From Parabacteroides distasonis (GTDB lineage Bacteria; Bacteroidota; Bacteroidia; Bacteroidales; Tannerellaceae): a stretch of DNA of 64,000 nt. The position numbers and the translations under genes are program-made. The notes below the pieces were generated by a model, which had not been told where the DNA came from, did no database searches, and worked only from the letters and a program-made list of their open reading frames with translations. The stretch spans positions 124,001 to 188,000 of the forward strand of contig JAFBIR010000004.1 in NCBI GenBank assembly GCA_021531385.1, in the 5' to 3' direction. Below, piece by piece: positions 8,909-17,412 of this stretch (positions are counted from its first letter, which is position 1; the number at the start of each line of letters is the position of its first letter).

Positions 8909-10081
8909 CTATTTGAAATAGTATTCCTTCGGGGTGATGCCCTTTGTTTTCTTGAAATTGCGGTTGAAGGTGGAGACCGAGTTGAACCCGCTCCGTTGCG
9001 CTACTTCCGTCATGTTGATGCGTCCCGTGCTGGGCATCTCATCAATGAGGTGACACGCCTCTTCCACACGGAAGCGGTTCACATAGTCATAGAAGGTGAG
9101 ATGTTGGTAGTGGTTGAGGTAGATGGAGAGGTAGGTCATGTTGGTGCCGATGGCAGCAGCCACCTCCTTCAGGGTGAGCTTCGGGTTGAGGTAGAGCTGG
9201 CGTTGCGTCATGATTTCTGTCAGCTGACGGGCAATCTGTTCCTCGTTGATGGTGACGGTGCTTGTTTCTTCGTCACTCTCAATGATAGCCTCTTCTTCCT
9301 CGATACATTCCCCTTCGCTTCGCTCTTCGAGTGCATCTGGTTCGGTGGAGTCCATGCGCTCCTCCAGCACACACTGTGTCGCAGCGGCTGCGCTCTGTGT
9401 CTCATTCGTTCGCTTCGGCTGCAACCAGCGAAGCGCCTTATGCCGTTTGGCATAAACAAAAAGGAAGGTCCAAAGCACGAGACTGAAGAGGTTGTAGAGC
9501 GCCTCGCTTAGCCAAGTGGTCTGGTGGAAAGCCAAGTTATAGATGATGAGTAAACTGAAAAAGGCCAGGCAGGAGACAACGACCCAGCGCACATCGAGGT
9601 TTTCTACATAAGAATAGTGCGTAGAAAGGTAGCGATGATAGCGAGCGGCGAAGTGTATGACCGAAGCCGTGGTCAGCACCCCCATCGCGTAAGCCACATA
9701 ATAAGCACTCATCAGCACTCCATCGGTTGGCCAAAGCAGATAGGCCGGGATGAACAGAGCCTGCACACCTACTGCGATAGCTACACGTGGCGTGGTGGAG
9801 AATCCGGGTCGGGTGGCTTCGAGGAAAAAGGCACAGGTGAGCGGAATAAAAATGAGGTCGATCACGTTGGTTACGTTGTTGAGCCAAACGCTGTCCTTCC
9901 AATCCTCAAAAAGGAATATGGCGTCTTTCAAGTGGCCGATCGTGACCCAAAGAGTGCTGATGAAGAGCAACCGCATCATCCGGCTTCTGTGGATGGATGG
10001 GTATAGTTTGAAACACCAAAAGAGGAAGAACAGTGTGATCCCTCCTCTCATCTCATGTGCGAAAGCCTCTACTGTATTCAT
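8909..10081 (-). CDS. AraC-family regulator with membrane-spanning N-terminus
   Basis: A 390-residue protein. About residues 10-215 form six to seven hydrophobic helices. A charged acidic linker (about 235-275) follows, then a C-terminal AraC-type double helix-turn-helix (about 290-388) containing LTLKEVAAAIGTNMTYLSIY and VAQRSGFNSVSTFNRNFKK, ending GITPKEYYFK. This looks like a one-component regulator that senses a signal in or across the membrane and binds DNA directly. The signal is unknown. Direct repeats of TTGACCGAAAA occur upstream of both this gene and the downstream phosphoesterase gene, pointing to autoregulation and control of its neighbour. Confidence 0.88.
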   Translation of the reverse strand: MNTVEAFAHEMRGGITLFFLFWCFKLYPSIHRSRMMRLLFISTLWVTIGHLKDAIFLFEDWKDSVWLNNVTNVIDLIFIPLTCAFFLEATRPGFSTTPRVAIAVGVQALFIPAYLLWPTDGVLMSAYYVAYAMGVLTTASVIHFAARYHRYLSTHYSYVENLDVRWVVVSCLAFFSLLIIYNLAFHQTTWLSEALYNLFSLVLWTFLFVYAKRHKALRWLQPKRTNETQSAAAATQCVLEERMDSTEPDALEERSEGECIEEEEAIIESDEETSTVTINEEQIARQLTEIMTQRQLYLNPKLTLKEVAAAIGTNMTYLSIYLNHYQHLTFYDYVNRFRVEEACHLIDEMPSTGRINMTEVAQRSGFNSVSTFNRNFKKTKGITPKEYYFK

Positions 10082-10107
10082 TGTTCTATGTGCGATTCTA
10101 CTCTGGA

Positions 10108-10115
10108 CAAAGGTA
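10108..10115 (-). promoter_or_regulatory. Promoter -7 box of the AraC-type regulator
   Basis: On the minus strand this reads TACCTTTG, a full TAnnTTTG match, 27 bp before the start codon. Confidence 0.55.
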
Positions 10116-10184
10116 TGGATAATTTTGGTGGAACTGCCCTTTTTACGATGTCTTATCCCCTTTCTGTATGAAAGTTTTATTTTT

Positions 10185-10216
10185 ATTGACCGAAAATTTA
10201 AGGATTGACCGAAAAT
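10185..10216. promoter_or_regulatory. Operator-like TTGACCGAAAA repeats before the AraC-type gene
   Basis: Two identical copies of ATTGACCGAAAAT at 10185-10197 and 10204-10216 lie 19 bp apart, about 70-100 bp upstream of the regulator's -7 box. They match the pair at 8864-8898 in sequence and orientation. Confidence 0.62.
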
Positions 10217-10244
10217 GGGAAGCGTTCATTCTGCGGTTACGCAC

Positions 10245-10288
10245 AAAAAATTCTCCAACTGGAGCGAAATAATTGTCCAGTTGGAGAA
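10245..10288 (-). terminator. Intrinsic terminator downstream of the pepC-like gene
   Basis: A perfect 13-bp inverted repeat (10251-10263 with 10276-10288) is followed on the minus strand by TTTTTT (10250-10245). It lies 27 bp after the stop of the C1 peptidase gene. Confidence 0.85.
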
Positions 10289-10314
10289 ATAAATGGAGTG
10301 ATTAAGATCTGGGT

Positions 10315-11718
10315 TTAATCCTCGTCGGCAAACATTGGATCCCAGGCCGGCAAGCGGACGGGCTTCTGCTGGAGGATGACTTTCACCTTATCTGTGATGT
10401 ACTTCTTGTTGACCACGAGGCGGAACATGTACTCGTTGAACCACTCATCGGTCATGATGAGGTGGCCAGCGTTGGCTCCCGGTCCCCAGCTATTCTCCAC
10501 CATCCATTTCTTCGGCTTACCCGTTGCCTTGTCCAAGTCAACTGCCATGAGGGTCATGGCGTGCGAGGAGCCACTGGCGAAGGTCTGGATGCGTTGTTTC
10601 TTGTCCATGCCGAAAGTGGTGCCCATCAGCGAACCATAGTCGAGGTAGTTCACATCGAGGATGCCTCGCTCACGATCGAAGAACTTGCCTACATCGCAGG
10701 AGAAATACATCATCGTGTTATCTTTGATGGAGGCGATAGCCATCTGCTTGATGTCTTCGATCGGCAGGTTCACGTAGGTCCAGTTGTAGCCGTCATAGAC
10801 GTGACGGTCGTAGTCGATCTCGTAGAGCTTGTAATACTCTCGGCTCGGATCGTTCATCAGCATCACGTAGTTGCTCTTCAAATCTTCACCGATATATTCC
10901 GCATAGAACGACTGTGGAGTATATTCCTTCGTCTCCACAGGATTGCCCTTGGCATCCTTGCGTGTCCAAGTAAACTTCGTGGGTGGCTCGCCGAGGTTCA
11001 GCACTAACATGCGATAGATGGTACCCAACATCTCTGTCTTACGCTTGCCTAAATCAGCCACAGACACTTTGTTAGCTGCCTTATCACGCAGTTCCAGACC
11101 GAACTCTTTCAGTTTCAGACGGAGCAGGTTTGACATGCGACTGGTGTTGTTGCTGCTATTGGTCTCCACCATCACCTCGGCAGGCACCACACCATACTTC
11201 ATTAGCAGGTCGGAGACACCGGTATATTGGCCACCGTCGCCCACGGGATTCTTGAAGAGCCATTCCACCATCTTGTCGTCGAGCGGTTTCTCACGGGTGT
11301 CGATAATGCCCTGCAAGAAGAGGTTGGCCTTTTCCAACTGATCCCAGAAGAAGCTGTAGTTCTGCGAGAACTGGAACTCGCCCATGCCAAACTTAGCGAT
11401 GGTGCGGGCACGCAGCACATTCAGCCCCGTGAAGAGCCAGCAGCGGCCCGAGGAGCGTTGGTTAGAGATACCCTTGCTCTCCACCTTGTCGGAGAAGTGG
11501 GTATCGAGGTTGTTGAGGCTCTCGCTGTTGACCGCCAACTTGTTGATGTCGTTGTTAGCGATGGCGTTGCGGATCGCTTTGTCGGCAGGTGTCCCTTGAT
11601 AGGCCTGCTTGATCTGCTGCAACTGCTGGGGAGAGATACCTCCATCCGCCTGTTGCGCTTGTGCGGATAGCGTCGCCCCCAGTGTGAGGGCGGTTATCCA
11701 AAGGAAGTTCTTTTTCAT
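10315..11718 (-). CDS. pepC: C1 family aminopeptidase (bleomycin hydrolase/PepC type), secreted
   Basis: A 467-residue cysteine peptidase with a signal peptide (MKKNFLWITALTLGATLSAQ, cut near AQA-Q). The active-site Cys is in SNQRSSGRCWLFTGLN (about residues 85-100). The His is in SGSSHAMTLMAVD and the Asn in KWMVENSWG near the C-terminus, the complete C1B triad of the PepC/bleomycin hydrolase group. These act as aminopeptidases on short peptides; the signal peptide suggests a periplasmic or exported form, as is common in Bacteroidales. An intrinsic terminator follows. An M81 peptidase gene lies just upstream on the same strand. Confidence 0.9.
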   Translation of the reverse strand: MKKNFLWITALTLGATLSAQAQQADGGISPQQLQQIKQAYQGTPADKAIRNAIANNDINKLAVNSESLNNLDTHFSDKVESKGISNQRSSGRCWLFTGLNVLRARTIAKFGMGEFQFSQNYSFFWDQLEKANLFLQGIIDTREKPLDDKMVEWLFKNPVGDGGQYTGVSDLLMKYGVVPAEVMVETNSSNNTSRMSNLLRLKLKEFGLELRDKAANKVSVADLGKRKTEMLGTIYRMLVLNLGEPPTKFTWTRKDAKGNPVETKEYTPQSFYAEYIGEDLKSNYVMLMNDPSREYYKLYEIDYDRHVYDGYNWTYVNLPIEDIKQMAIASIKDNTMMYFSCDVGKFFDRERGILDVNYLDYGSLMGTTFGMDKKQRIQTFASGSSHAMTLMAVDLDKATGKPKKWMVENSWGPGANAGHLIMTDEWFNEYMFRLVVNKKYITDKVKVILQQKPVRLPAWDPMFADED

Positions 11719-11749
11719 GTCTTATCGTTAATAATTAGGAATAGCGGAT

Positions 11750-13291
11750 TTATAAATCTACGACCTTAAATTCCGGATCGGGCATATCGGCATCGAAGGG
11801 GAACATGGGGCGGTCGATACGGTTGTAGGTCAGCTTCAACAGGTCTTGATCCACACCACCACGCGTGAGCGCCATCATCCAATCGCCTCGTACATCGTAA
11901 AGCCCTTTGGTGAGGTAGCCCAACTTCACGACAATGATGTCGGTCTCAGCTGGCTTAATGCCCAAGGCTTCCAAACTCTTCGCTTCGTGATAACCACGAC
12001 GTTTCTCAGTGACGATCACCTTCATACTGCCCATCTGAATGACAGCCTCACGGTTCTTCGGGTTCTGCTCGCCAAGGGCGATGATCTTGCCCTTTAAGGG
12101 GAAAGGAGGCGCATAACGAAAATCTACTTTCGCACCCACCTCACCACTGATCTCCTTGCCTACGCCCAGTTCAAAGGCCTTCTGCACGACCTCGGGGCCA
12201 GGAATAGAGGCATAGACCAATGAGGGGCCGTTGGCTGTCTTAAACTCCTTGCGTTTGCTCAACTCTGTCAGCGTCCAGGTCACGTCGCCTGCACCACCCG
12301 CTGTGGGGTTATCACCCATATCACTGATGAAGAAAGGCTTCTTGTCGCTCTTCAAGGCAGCGGCCAAGCAGACCTCTAACTCGTCGGTCGGAGCCACGAA
12401 CTCAAATTGCTTGCGTACCTCCCAGAAACTCTTCGCCAAATAGAGAGCGGATTGCTCCACCTGCTGCTTGTCATCGCCTGTCACGATCACTGTGCCATGG
12501 TTGCGAGGCTCGTCTGCCCACGCATAGCCAATCCAGATAGCTGCATCCGTTACGCCCGGCTTGTCCGCCTCGGGTGCTACCTTGGCATAGAGCGACTTGC
12601 CCGGTTCCACACGAGTAGAGGTTTTCTCGCCCGGCAACAGGATAGGTACACTTACCCATGCCTTGTAAGCGGGCTTGCCCAAACCCTTCTCAATGCGTTC
12701 GATCAGGTTCGCCACGGCACGACGCTTGGAATCCATGGAATCCTCGTGAGGAGCCATGCGGTAGCAAGTGATCAAATCCGACTTGCGGGTCAACTCTTGA
12801 CTCGGGTTGCCATGCAGGTCCATACAGGTGGAGATGATCGCCTCGTCGCCAATCACCGAACGTACCCGGTTGATGAAGTCTGCCTCGGGATCGTCCAATC
12901 CCTGCACACTCATCGCCCCATGAATATCCAAGAACAGCGCATCGTAGGGGGCGTTCTGTTTCAACAGCTCAAGCGTCTGCTGGGTCAATGACTCGTAGGC
13001 CTCTCTCGTCACGATACCACCCGGAGTGGCGCTGCTGACCATCGCTGGGAGCCACTCTGCCTTTTGACGCAAGGTGGAGTCGGCCGCTAAGAAGGGATAC
13101 CCCTTCAACACATCCTCTCCCTTACGCACACGGAAGGAGGCCTCGTCGGAAACGGCGGGGGAGAAGGTACTACACTCAATGGCGATACCGGCGATGCCGA
13201 TACGTGGGATCTTCTGCTCCTGCAGGCAAGAGAAGTGGGTGAACAGCAAGCCTACTGCTGCGATCACACTGAATAATTGGTTGGATTTCAT
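11750..13291 (-). CDS. M81 family metallopeptidase (MlrC/microcystinase-like), lipoprotein
   Basis: A 513-residue protein starting MKSNQLFSVIAAVGLLFTHF with a lipobox-like FSC at about residues 20-22. A longer frame to 13342 is open, but this start gives a proper signal and fits the upstream gene boundary. The body matches MlrC-like M81 proteins: RIGIAGIAIECSTFSP near the N-terminus, LFLDIHGAMSVQG with metal-binding Asp/His, STCMDLHGN, and SDMGDNPTAGGAGD in the middle. M81 includes the enzyme for linearised microcystin; the substrate here is unknown. It is followed by the pepC-like gene 31 bp away, so the two may form a peptide-degradation operon. Confidence 0.85.
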   Translation of the reverse strand: MKSNQLFSVIAAVGLLFTHFSCLQEQKIPRIGIAGIAIECSTFSPAVSDEASFRVRKGEDVLKGYPFLAADSTLRQKAEWLPAMVSSATPGGIVTREAYESLTQQTLELLKQNAPYDALFLDIHGAMSVQGLDDPEADFINRVRSVIGDEAIISTCMDLHGNPSQELTRKSDLITCYRMAPHEDSMDSKRRAVANLIERIEKGLGKPAYKAWVSVPILLPGEKTSTRVEPGKSLYAKVAPEADKPGVTDAAIWIGYAWADEPRNHGTVIVTGDDKQQVEQSALYLAKSFWEVRKQFEFVAPTDELEVCLAAALKSDKKPFFISDMGDNPTAGGAGDVTWTLTELSKRKEFKTANGPSLVYASIPGPEVVQKAFELGVGKEISGEVGAKVDFRYAPPFPLKGKIIALGEQNPKNREAVIQMGSMKVIVTEKRRGYHEAKSLEALGIKPAETDIIVVKLGYLTKGLYDVRGDWMMALTRGGVDQDLLKLTYNRIDRPMFPFDADMPDPEFKVVDL

Positions 13292-13317
13292 AAGGCTTAT
13301 GATTAAAAAATGAATAC

Positions 13318-13842
13318 TTACTTTTCTTCCTCCGTGTACCAAGAGGAGTACATGTGATAGTTCTTCGCAATCTTCTGGTTGATCTCTTTGGATTGCTCCG
13401 GATCTACCTTCTTGACGAACTTAGCGGGAACACCGGCATAGATGCTACCCGGCTCCACGATCGTCTTGCTCAGCACGACCGATCCGGCAGCCACGATAGC
13501 GCCCTCACCAATCACGGCATGATCGAGCACCACAGAGCCCATACCGATCAACGCACCGTGACAAATCTTCGCACCATGGATCGTTACGTTGTGACCGATG
13601 GATACGTCATCGCCAATCTCGATGGTTGATTTCTCGTAAAGCGTGTGGAGCACAGAGCCATCCTGTACGTTTACGCCATTGCCGATGCGAATAGAGTTGA
13701 CATCGCCACGCAAAACGGTGCCAAACCAAATGCTGCAACCTTCGCCAATCTCCACATCACCGATGATCGTTGCGTTATCTGCTAAAAATGTGTCTTTCCC
13801 GATTTTCGGGGTAAATCCTCTTACTGACTTAATAAGTGCCAT
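13318..13842 (-). CDS. Gamma carbonic anhydrase family protein (left-handed beta-helix)
   Basis: A 174-residue hexapeptide-repeat protein of the YrdA/PaaY/CaiE gamma-carbonic-anhydrase-like group. Repeats run through residues 15-140 (NATIIGDVEIGEG, NVQDGSVLHTL, GHNVTIHGAKI, GSVVLDHAVIGEGA). Conserved His residues in the HTL, GHN and IHG positions match the zinc ligands of the family. It should form a trimer. Many relatives have weak or no measured carbonic anhydrase activity, so the reaction is uncertain. It sits between the aminopeptidase P and M81 genes on the same strand. Confidence 0.9.
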   Translation of the reverse strand: MALIKSVRGFTPKIGKDTFLADNATIIGDVEIGEGCSIWFGTVLRGDVNSIRIGNGVNVQDGSVLHTLYEKSTIEIGDDVSIGHNVTIHGAKICHGALIGMGSVVLDHAVIGEGAIVAAGSVVLSKTIVEPGSIYAGVPAKFVKKVDPEQSKEINQKIAKNYHMYSSWYTEEEK

Positions 13843-13873
13843 AACTTTGAAATGATGAATTACGAATTATGAG

Positions 13874-15661
13874 TTAAATCTCTGCTGTTTTTTCTTTGAG
13901 CCAAGCCTGCTCCTCGGCGTTGAGGTGCGGACTTAAGGTCTCATACACATGCTGATGGTATTTGTTCAGCCAAGCGTGTTCACGAGGAGAGAGCATCGAG
14001 ACAATGATGAGGCTGGTGTCGATGTAACAGAGCGTCAAGGTGTCGAATGCCAGGAACGCACCAAACTCGGTCTGGCTATCTGGGCGCACCAGGATCATGC
14101 TCTCCGTGCGAATGCCGTATTCTCCGGTGCGATACATGGCCGGCTCGTCGCTCATCACCATACCCGCTTTCAAGGTCACGGGGTTCTCCTCCATGCGAAT
14201 GCTCTGCGGTCCTTCATGCACGTTGAGGCAATGACCAACGCCATGTCCCGTGCCATGCAGATAATTGATACCGGCATCCCACAAAGCTTTGCGGGCCAAA
14301 ATGTCTAACTGACAGCCACGGGTACCTTCCGGGAACTTGCATTTCGCTAAACTGATCGTACCTTTCAATACACGGGTATAATCCTTTTTCATCTGATCGG
14401 TCGGCTCACCCAATGCAATGGTGCGGGTGATGTCGGTCGTGCCATCCAAATACTGGGCACCCGAGTCAATCAGCAATAACCCTTCCGGACGAATCTCCAC
14501 GTCCGTCTCCGGCGTAGCTGAATAATGCACGATCGCCCCATGTGCCGCATAGCCGCAAATCGTGGCGAAACTATCCATAATATATTGGGGCTGCTCGGCA
14601 CGCAAAGCTGTCAACTTGTCGGCCGCACTGATCTCTGTCACCTTTTGTCCGGTTGCCAACTGCTGCTCCAACCAACGGTAGAACTTTGTCAGGGCGATAC
14701 CATCTTTCACCATTGCGTTGCGATAACCCTTGATCTCCGTAGCGTTCTTCACGCTCTTCAGATGGTTGGCGGGAGAAATACCCTCCACGATCACGCAGCT
14801 CTTGGGAATAGCGTTATAGAGTGCCACGTTCGTCTTGCTCATATCGACAAACACCCGTTTGCCGGCAGGCAGATGCGCCAAGTAGTAATCAACCCGTGAG
14901 TAATCCGCTAAGATCACTCCCTCTTTCTTCAGCTCCTCAGCCACTTCCGCTGTCAGCTTCTCAGGCTGGATAAACAAGACGCTCTCCTCTTCGGAGACAA
15001 ATCCGTATGCCACAGCTACCGGGTTATAGGTCACGTCTGTGCCACGGATATTGAAGGTCCACGCCACCTCGTCCAAGGCAGCCAATATCAAGCAATCCGC
15101 TCCCGCTTGACGCAATTGGTTGTTCAACTGATCTAACTTATCGCTGACAGAAGCCCCGCTCAATTCGGTAGGCATACGGAAGATCTTGTTGGAAGGAATG
15201 GCCGGGCGATCACTCCAAATCCCCTCCATCAGATCGGTAGAGCTATCGAGCCGAATACCCTGTTTAGCCAAGACAGCCTCTAAATCACGTGCCTCTTCCG
15301 CACTGTAGCAAAGGCCATCCAGTCCGACCGCTTGTCCTTGGTGCAGATTCGCTAATAGGAAATCAGGGATAGAGGGCGTTTCGGGTAATTTCATTTTATA
15401 GAGGTCAATACCGCTGCCTTTCAATTGCGCTTCCGCTTGCAAGAAGTAGCGGGAGTCGGTCCAAAGGCCAGCCTTATCCGCTGTCACGACCACCGTTCCC
15501 GCCGAACCATCAAAGCCAGAGATCCAAGCTCTTGATTTCCAACGATCGGCAGGATACTCGCTCAGATGTGGGTCAGAGCTGGGAATAATGTACGCATCTA
15601 CATGTTGTTGGCGCATGGCCTCACGAAGAGCAGCTATACGCTGAGGTATGTTCGTTTTCAT
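13874..15661 (-). CDS. Xaa-Pro aminopeptidase (aminopeptidase P, M24B)
   Basis: A 595-residue cytoplasmic protein starting MKTNIPQRIAALREAMRQQH; a frame 14 codons longer exists but lacks support and would overlap the promoter box. Two N-terminal creatinase-like domains (about residues 1-290) precede the pita-bread catalytic domain. Metal ligands are visible in LIDSGAQYLDGTTDITRT (two Asp), GTGHGVGHCLNVHEGPQ (His) and DEPAMYRTGEYGIRTE (Glu). It releases N-terminal residues from Xaa-Pro peptides. The length matches the large, eukaryote-like aminopeptidase P group found in Bacteroidales. A promoter box is at 15691-15698. Confidence 0.93.
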   Translation of the reverse strand: MKTNIPQRIAALREAMRQQHVDAYIIPSSDPHLSEYPADRWKSRAWISGFDGSAGTVVVTADKAGLWTDSRYFLQAEAQLKGSGIDLYKMKLPETPSIPDFLLANLHQGQAVGLDGLCYSAEEARDLEAVLAKQGIRLDSSTDLMEGIWSDRPAIPSNKIFRMPTELSGASVSDKLDQLNNQLRQAGADCLILAALDEVAWTFNIRGTDVTYNPVAVAYGFVSEEESVLFIQPEKLTAEVAEELKKEGVILADYSRVDYYLAHLPAGKRVFVDMSKTNVALYNAIPKSCVIVEGISPANHLKSVKNATEIKGYRNAMVKDGIALTKFYRWLEQQLATGQKVTEISAADKLTALRAEQPQYIMDSFATICGYAAHGAIVHYSATPETDVEIRPEGLLLIDSGAQYLDGTTDITRTIALGEPTDQMKKDYTRVLKGTISLAKCKFPEGTRGCQLDILARKALWDAGINYLHGTGHGVGHCLNVHEGPQSIRMEENPVTLKAGMVMSDEPAMYRTGEYGIRTESMILVRPDSQTEFGAFLAFDTLTLCYIDTSLIIVSMLSPREHAWLNKYHQHVYETLSPHLNAEEQAWLKEKTAEI

Positions 15662-15690
15662 TGCATTGTAATTTTTAGTCAACTTTCGGG

Positions 15691-15698
15691 CAAATGTA
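15691..15698 (-). promoter_or_regulatory. Promoter -7 box of aminopeptidase P gene
   Basis: On the minus strand this reads TACATTTG, a TAnnTTTG match, 30 bp before the start codon at 15661. Confidence 0.55.
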
Positions 15699-15740
15699 CG
15701 CATTTTTCATTCTTCTTCCACTTATGTTCCCCTACTTTAC

Positions 15741-15867
15741 CTCTAATCCATCTCTAATCATTCTCTAATCAACCTCTAATCATTCTCTAATTCCGGATTA
15801 GAGCCAGATTAGAGCCGGATTAGACTTACCTTAGCGTTACTTTAGCGTCACCTTAGCGTTACCTTAG
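15741..15867. repeat. 11-bp-phased triple repeat array
   Basis: Three motif blocks share one strict 11-bp period within 127 bp. CTCTAATC/T lies at 15741, 15752, 15763, 15774 and 15785. Its inverted form GATTAGAG/C lies at 15796, 15807 and 15818. TTAGCGTTAC-like units lie at 15831, 15842 and 15853, with a final TTAG at 15864. The first two blocks can pair to form a long interrupted hairpin or cruciform. No ORF spans it. It marks the left edge of the AT-rich island. Confidence 0.88.
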
Positions 15868-15982
15868 TCCTTCATCGAATCTATCTCCTTTGATAGGCCC
15901 TTACAGCTAAAAAATATTAAAGCAAGAAAGATTTATGTCACAGAAGTATGCTGTATAACATAAAACCTCTATATTTGCATCG

Positions 15983-16050
15983 TGTTTTTCATGGTATTAG
16001 ATTTAAGGTTAACAATTGGAGATTGGCTGTCCGTGATGGATGGCTTTTTT
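15983..16050 (+). ncRNA. Repeated short RNA/leader element, copy 1
   Basis: Part of a 155-bp direct repeat (15907-16061). TATATTTG at 15970-15977 is a promoter box, so a transcript should start near 15983. It ends at a terminator: 16026-16032 pairs with 16038-16044 (7 bp, two G-U pairs, loop GTGAT), followed by TTTTTT at 16045-16050. The product would be a 65-70-nt RNA. It also contains a 22-codon ORF (15991-16059, starting MVLDLRLTI) with almost no leader, so a leader peptide or tiny protein is the alternative. No plus-strand gene follows; it converges on the small membrane protein gene. I cannot assign it to a known RNA family. Confidence 0.6.
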
Positions 16051-16132
16051 CATTTATAGGAGGGCTGTTATTTCCCGAACATTTCCTGCAAGACCTGCTT
16101 AAAGAAAAAGCATAGATTATCACAGTGCCTGC

Positions 16133-16438
16133 TCAGTAGCGTTCTTCCTCAGAAAAATGGCTTCTATACGTATCTTCATCGTACATGTTGCTGTTGTCAT
16201 CGTATGGATCAGTTTTGTAGGCATCATCTTCATAATGGTCTTGGTGCAGGTATTCGTAATCCTCCTCTTCTTCCTCTTCGTATTCCTGATATTCTTGATA
16301 CGTGTCATCTTCATATATTCCATCACCTTCCACCAAATATTGATTGGTAGGATTGCTACTTTGTACTGACTTATTATTCAGTATATGAACATAGGCAACA
16401 CCGCATACAAATATAAAAAGCAAGCCGAAAACCAACAT
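16133..16438 (-). CDS. Acidic single-TM protein, paralogue 1
   Basis: A 101-residue protein with one N-terminal transmembrane helix (MLVFGLLFIFVCGVAYVHIL) followed by a soluble tail rich in Asp, Glu and Tyr (about residues 38-101, with runs such as EEEEEEDYEY). It differs from paralogue 2 at only four positions. It has its own promoter box at 16512-16519. No family is recognised. The position downstream of the MotB-like gene, and the paralogue inside that operon, suggest a membrane partner of the system; an acidic tail could bind a basic protein or cations. Confidence 0.75.
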   Translation of the reverse strand: MLVFGLLFIFVCGVAYVHILNNKSVQSSNPTNQYLVEGDGIYEDDTYQEYQEYEEEEEEDYEYLHQDHYEDDAYKTDPYDDNSNMYDEDTYRSHFSEEERY

Positions 16439-16511
16439 ACTATCTTTTGAATTAATGTGAGTTCAAATAAGATTAAACAATGATCGCTGCGTTAGCAACG
16501 ACTAAATTACA

Positions 16512-16519
16512 CAAAGATA
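16512..16519 (-). promoter_or_regulatory. Promoter -7 box for acidic membrane protein paralogue 1
   Basis: On the minus strand this reads TATCTTTG, 74 bp before the start codon; the same box is conserved upstream of paralogue 2. Confidence 0.55.
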
Positions 16520-16640
16520 GGATAGGGTAGATGGTGTAAATGCAGACTTTCTCTGGCTTAATATATAAAAAACATTAAATCGTAGAAGATTTATGCCGCT
16601 GAAGTATGCTGTATAACATAAAGTCTCTATATTTGCATCG

Positions 16641-16708
16641 TGTTTTTCATGGTATTAGATTTAAGGTTAACAATTAGAGATTGGCTGTCCGTGACGGATG
16701 GCTTTTTT
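16641..16708 (+). ncRNA. Repeated short RNA/leader element, copy 2
   Basis: Second copy of the 155-bp element (16565-16719). Promoter box TATATTTG at 16628-16635; terminator stem 16684-16690 with 16696-16702, loop GTGAC, T-tract 16703-16708. The internal 22-codon ORF is at 16649-16717 with the same length and stop, and differs from copy 1 by Gly10 to Arg and Met16 to Thr. Confidence 0.6.
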
Positions 16709-16789
16709 CATTTATAGGGGGCGGTTATTCCCCGAACATTTTCTGCAAGACCTGCTTAAAGAAAAAGCATAGATTATCACAGTGCCTGC

Positions 16790-17095
16790 TCAGTAGCGTT
16801 CTTCCTCAGAAAAATGGCTTCTATACGTATCTTCATCGTACATGTCGCTGTTGTCATCGTATGGATCAGTTTTGTAGGCATCATCTTCATAATGGTCTTG
16901 GTGCAGGTATTCGTAATCCTCCTCTTCTTCCTCTTCGTATTCCTGATATTCATGATACGTGTCATCTTCATATATTCCATCATCTTCCACCAAATATTGA
17001 TTGGTAGGATTGCTACTTTGTACTGACTTATTATTCAGTATATGAACATAGGCAACACCGCATACAAATATAAAAAGCAAGCCGAAAATCAACAT
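16790..17095 (-). CDS. Acidic single-TM protein, paralogue 2
   Basis: A 101-residue near-identical duplicate of the 16133-16438 protein: N-terminal transmembrane helix (MLIFGLLFIFVCGVAYVHIL), then a Glu/Asp/Tyr-rich tail ending TYRSHFSEEERY. The upstream region, including the promoter box at 17169-17176, is also duplicated, so the copy should be expressed independently of the operon. The duplication looks recent from the near identity of flanking non-coding sequence. Confidence 0.75.
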   Translation of the reverse strand: MLIFGLLFIFVCGVAYVHILNNKSVQSSNPTNQYLVEDDGIYEDDTYHEYQEYEEEEEEDYEYLHQDHYEDDAYKTDPYDDNSDMYDEDTYRSHFSEEERY

Positions 17096-17168
17096 ACTAT
17101 CTTTTGAATTAATGTGAGCTTAAATAAGATTAAACAATGATCGCTGCGTTAGCAACGACTAAATTACA

Positions 17169-17176
17169 CAAAGATA
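17169..17176 (-). promoter_or_regulatory. Promoter -7 box for acidic membrane protein paralogue 2
   Basis: TATCTTTG on the minus strand, 74 bp before the start codon, in the duplicated upstream region. Confidence 0.55.
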
Positions 17177-17297
17177 GGATAGGGCAGATGGTGTAAATGC
17201 AGACTTTCTCTGGCTTAATATGTAAAAAACATTAAATCGTAGAAGATTTATGCCGCAGAAGTATGCTGTATAACATAAATCCTCTATATTTGCATCG

Positions 17298-17365
17298 TGT
17301 TTTTCATGGTATTAGATTTAAGGTTAACAATCAGAGATTGGCTGTCCGTGACGGATGGCTTTTTT
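17298..17365 (+). ncRNA. Repeated short RNA/leader element, copy 3
   Basis: Third copy (17222-17376). Promoter box TATATTTG at 17285-17292; terminator stem 17341-17347 with 17353-17359, T-tract 17360-17365. The 22-codon ORF at 17306-17374 encodes the same peptide as copy 2, with one synonymous change (ATC for ATT). Confidence 0.6.
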
Positions 17366-17412
17366 CATTTATAGGAGGTAGTTATTCCCCGAACATTTTC
17401 TGCAGGACCTGC

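Noticed and set aside
16681..17007. 108-codon plus-strand frame overlapping the RNA element and the small membrane gene
   Set aside because: It needs a non-ATG start inside the terminator stem and is antisense to the better-supported acidic membrane protein, which is conserved in three copies.
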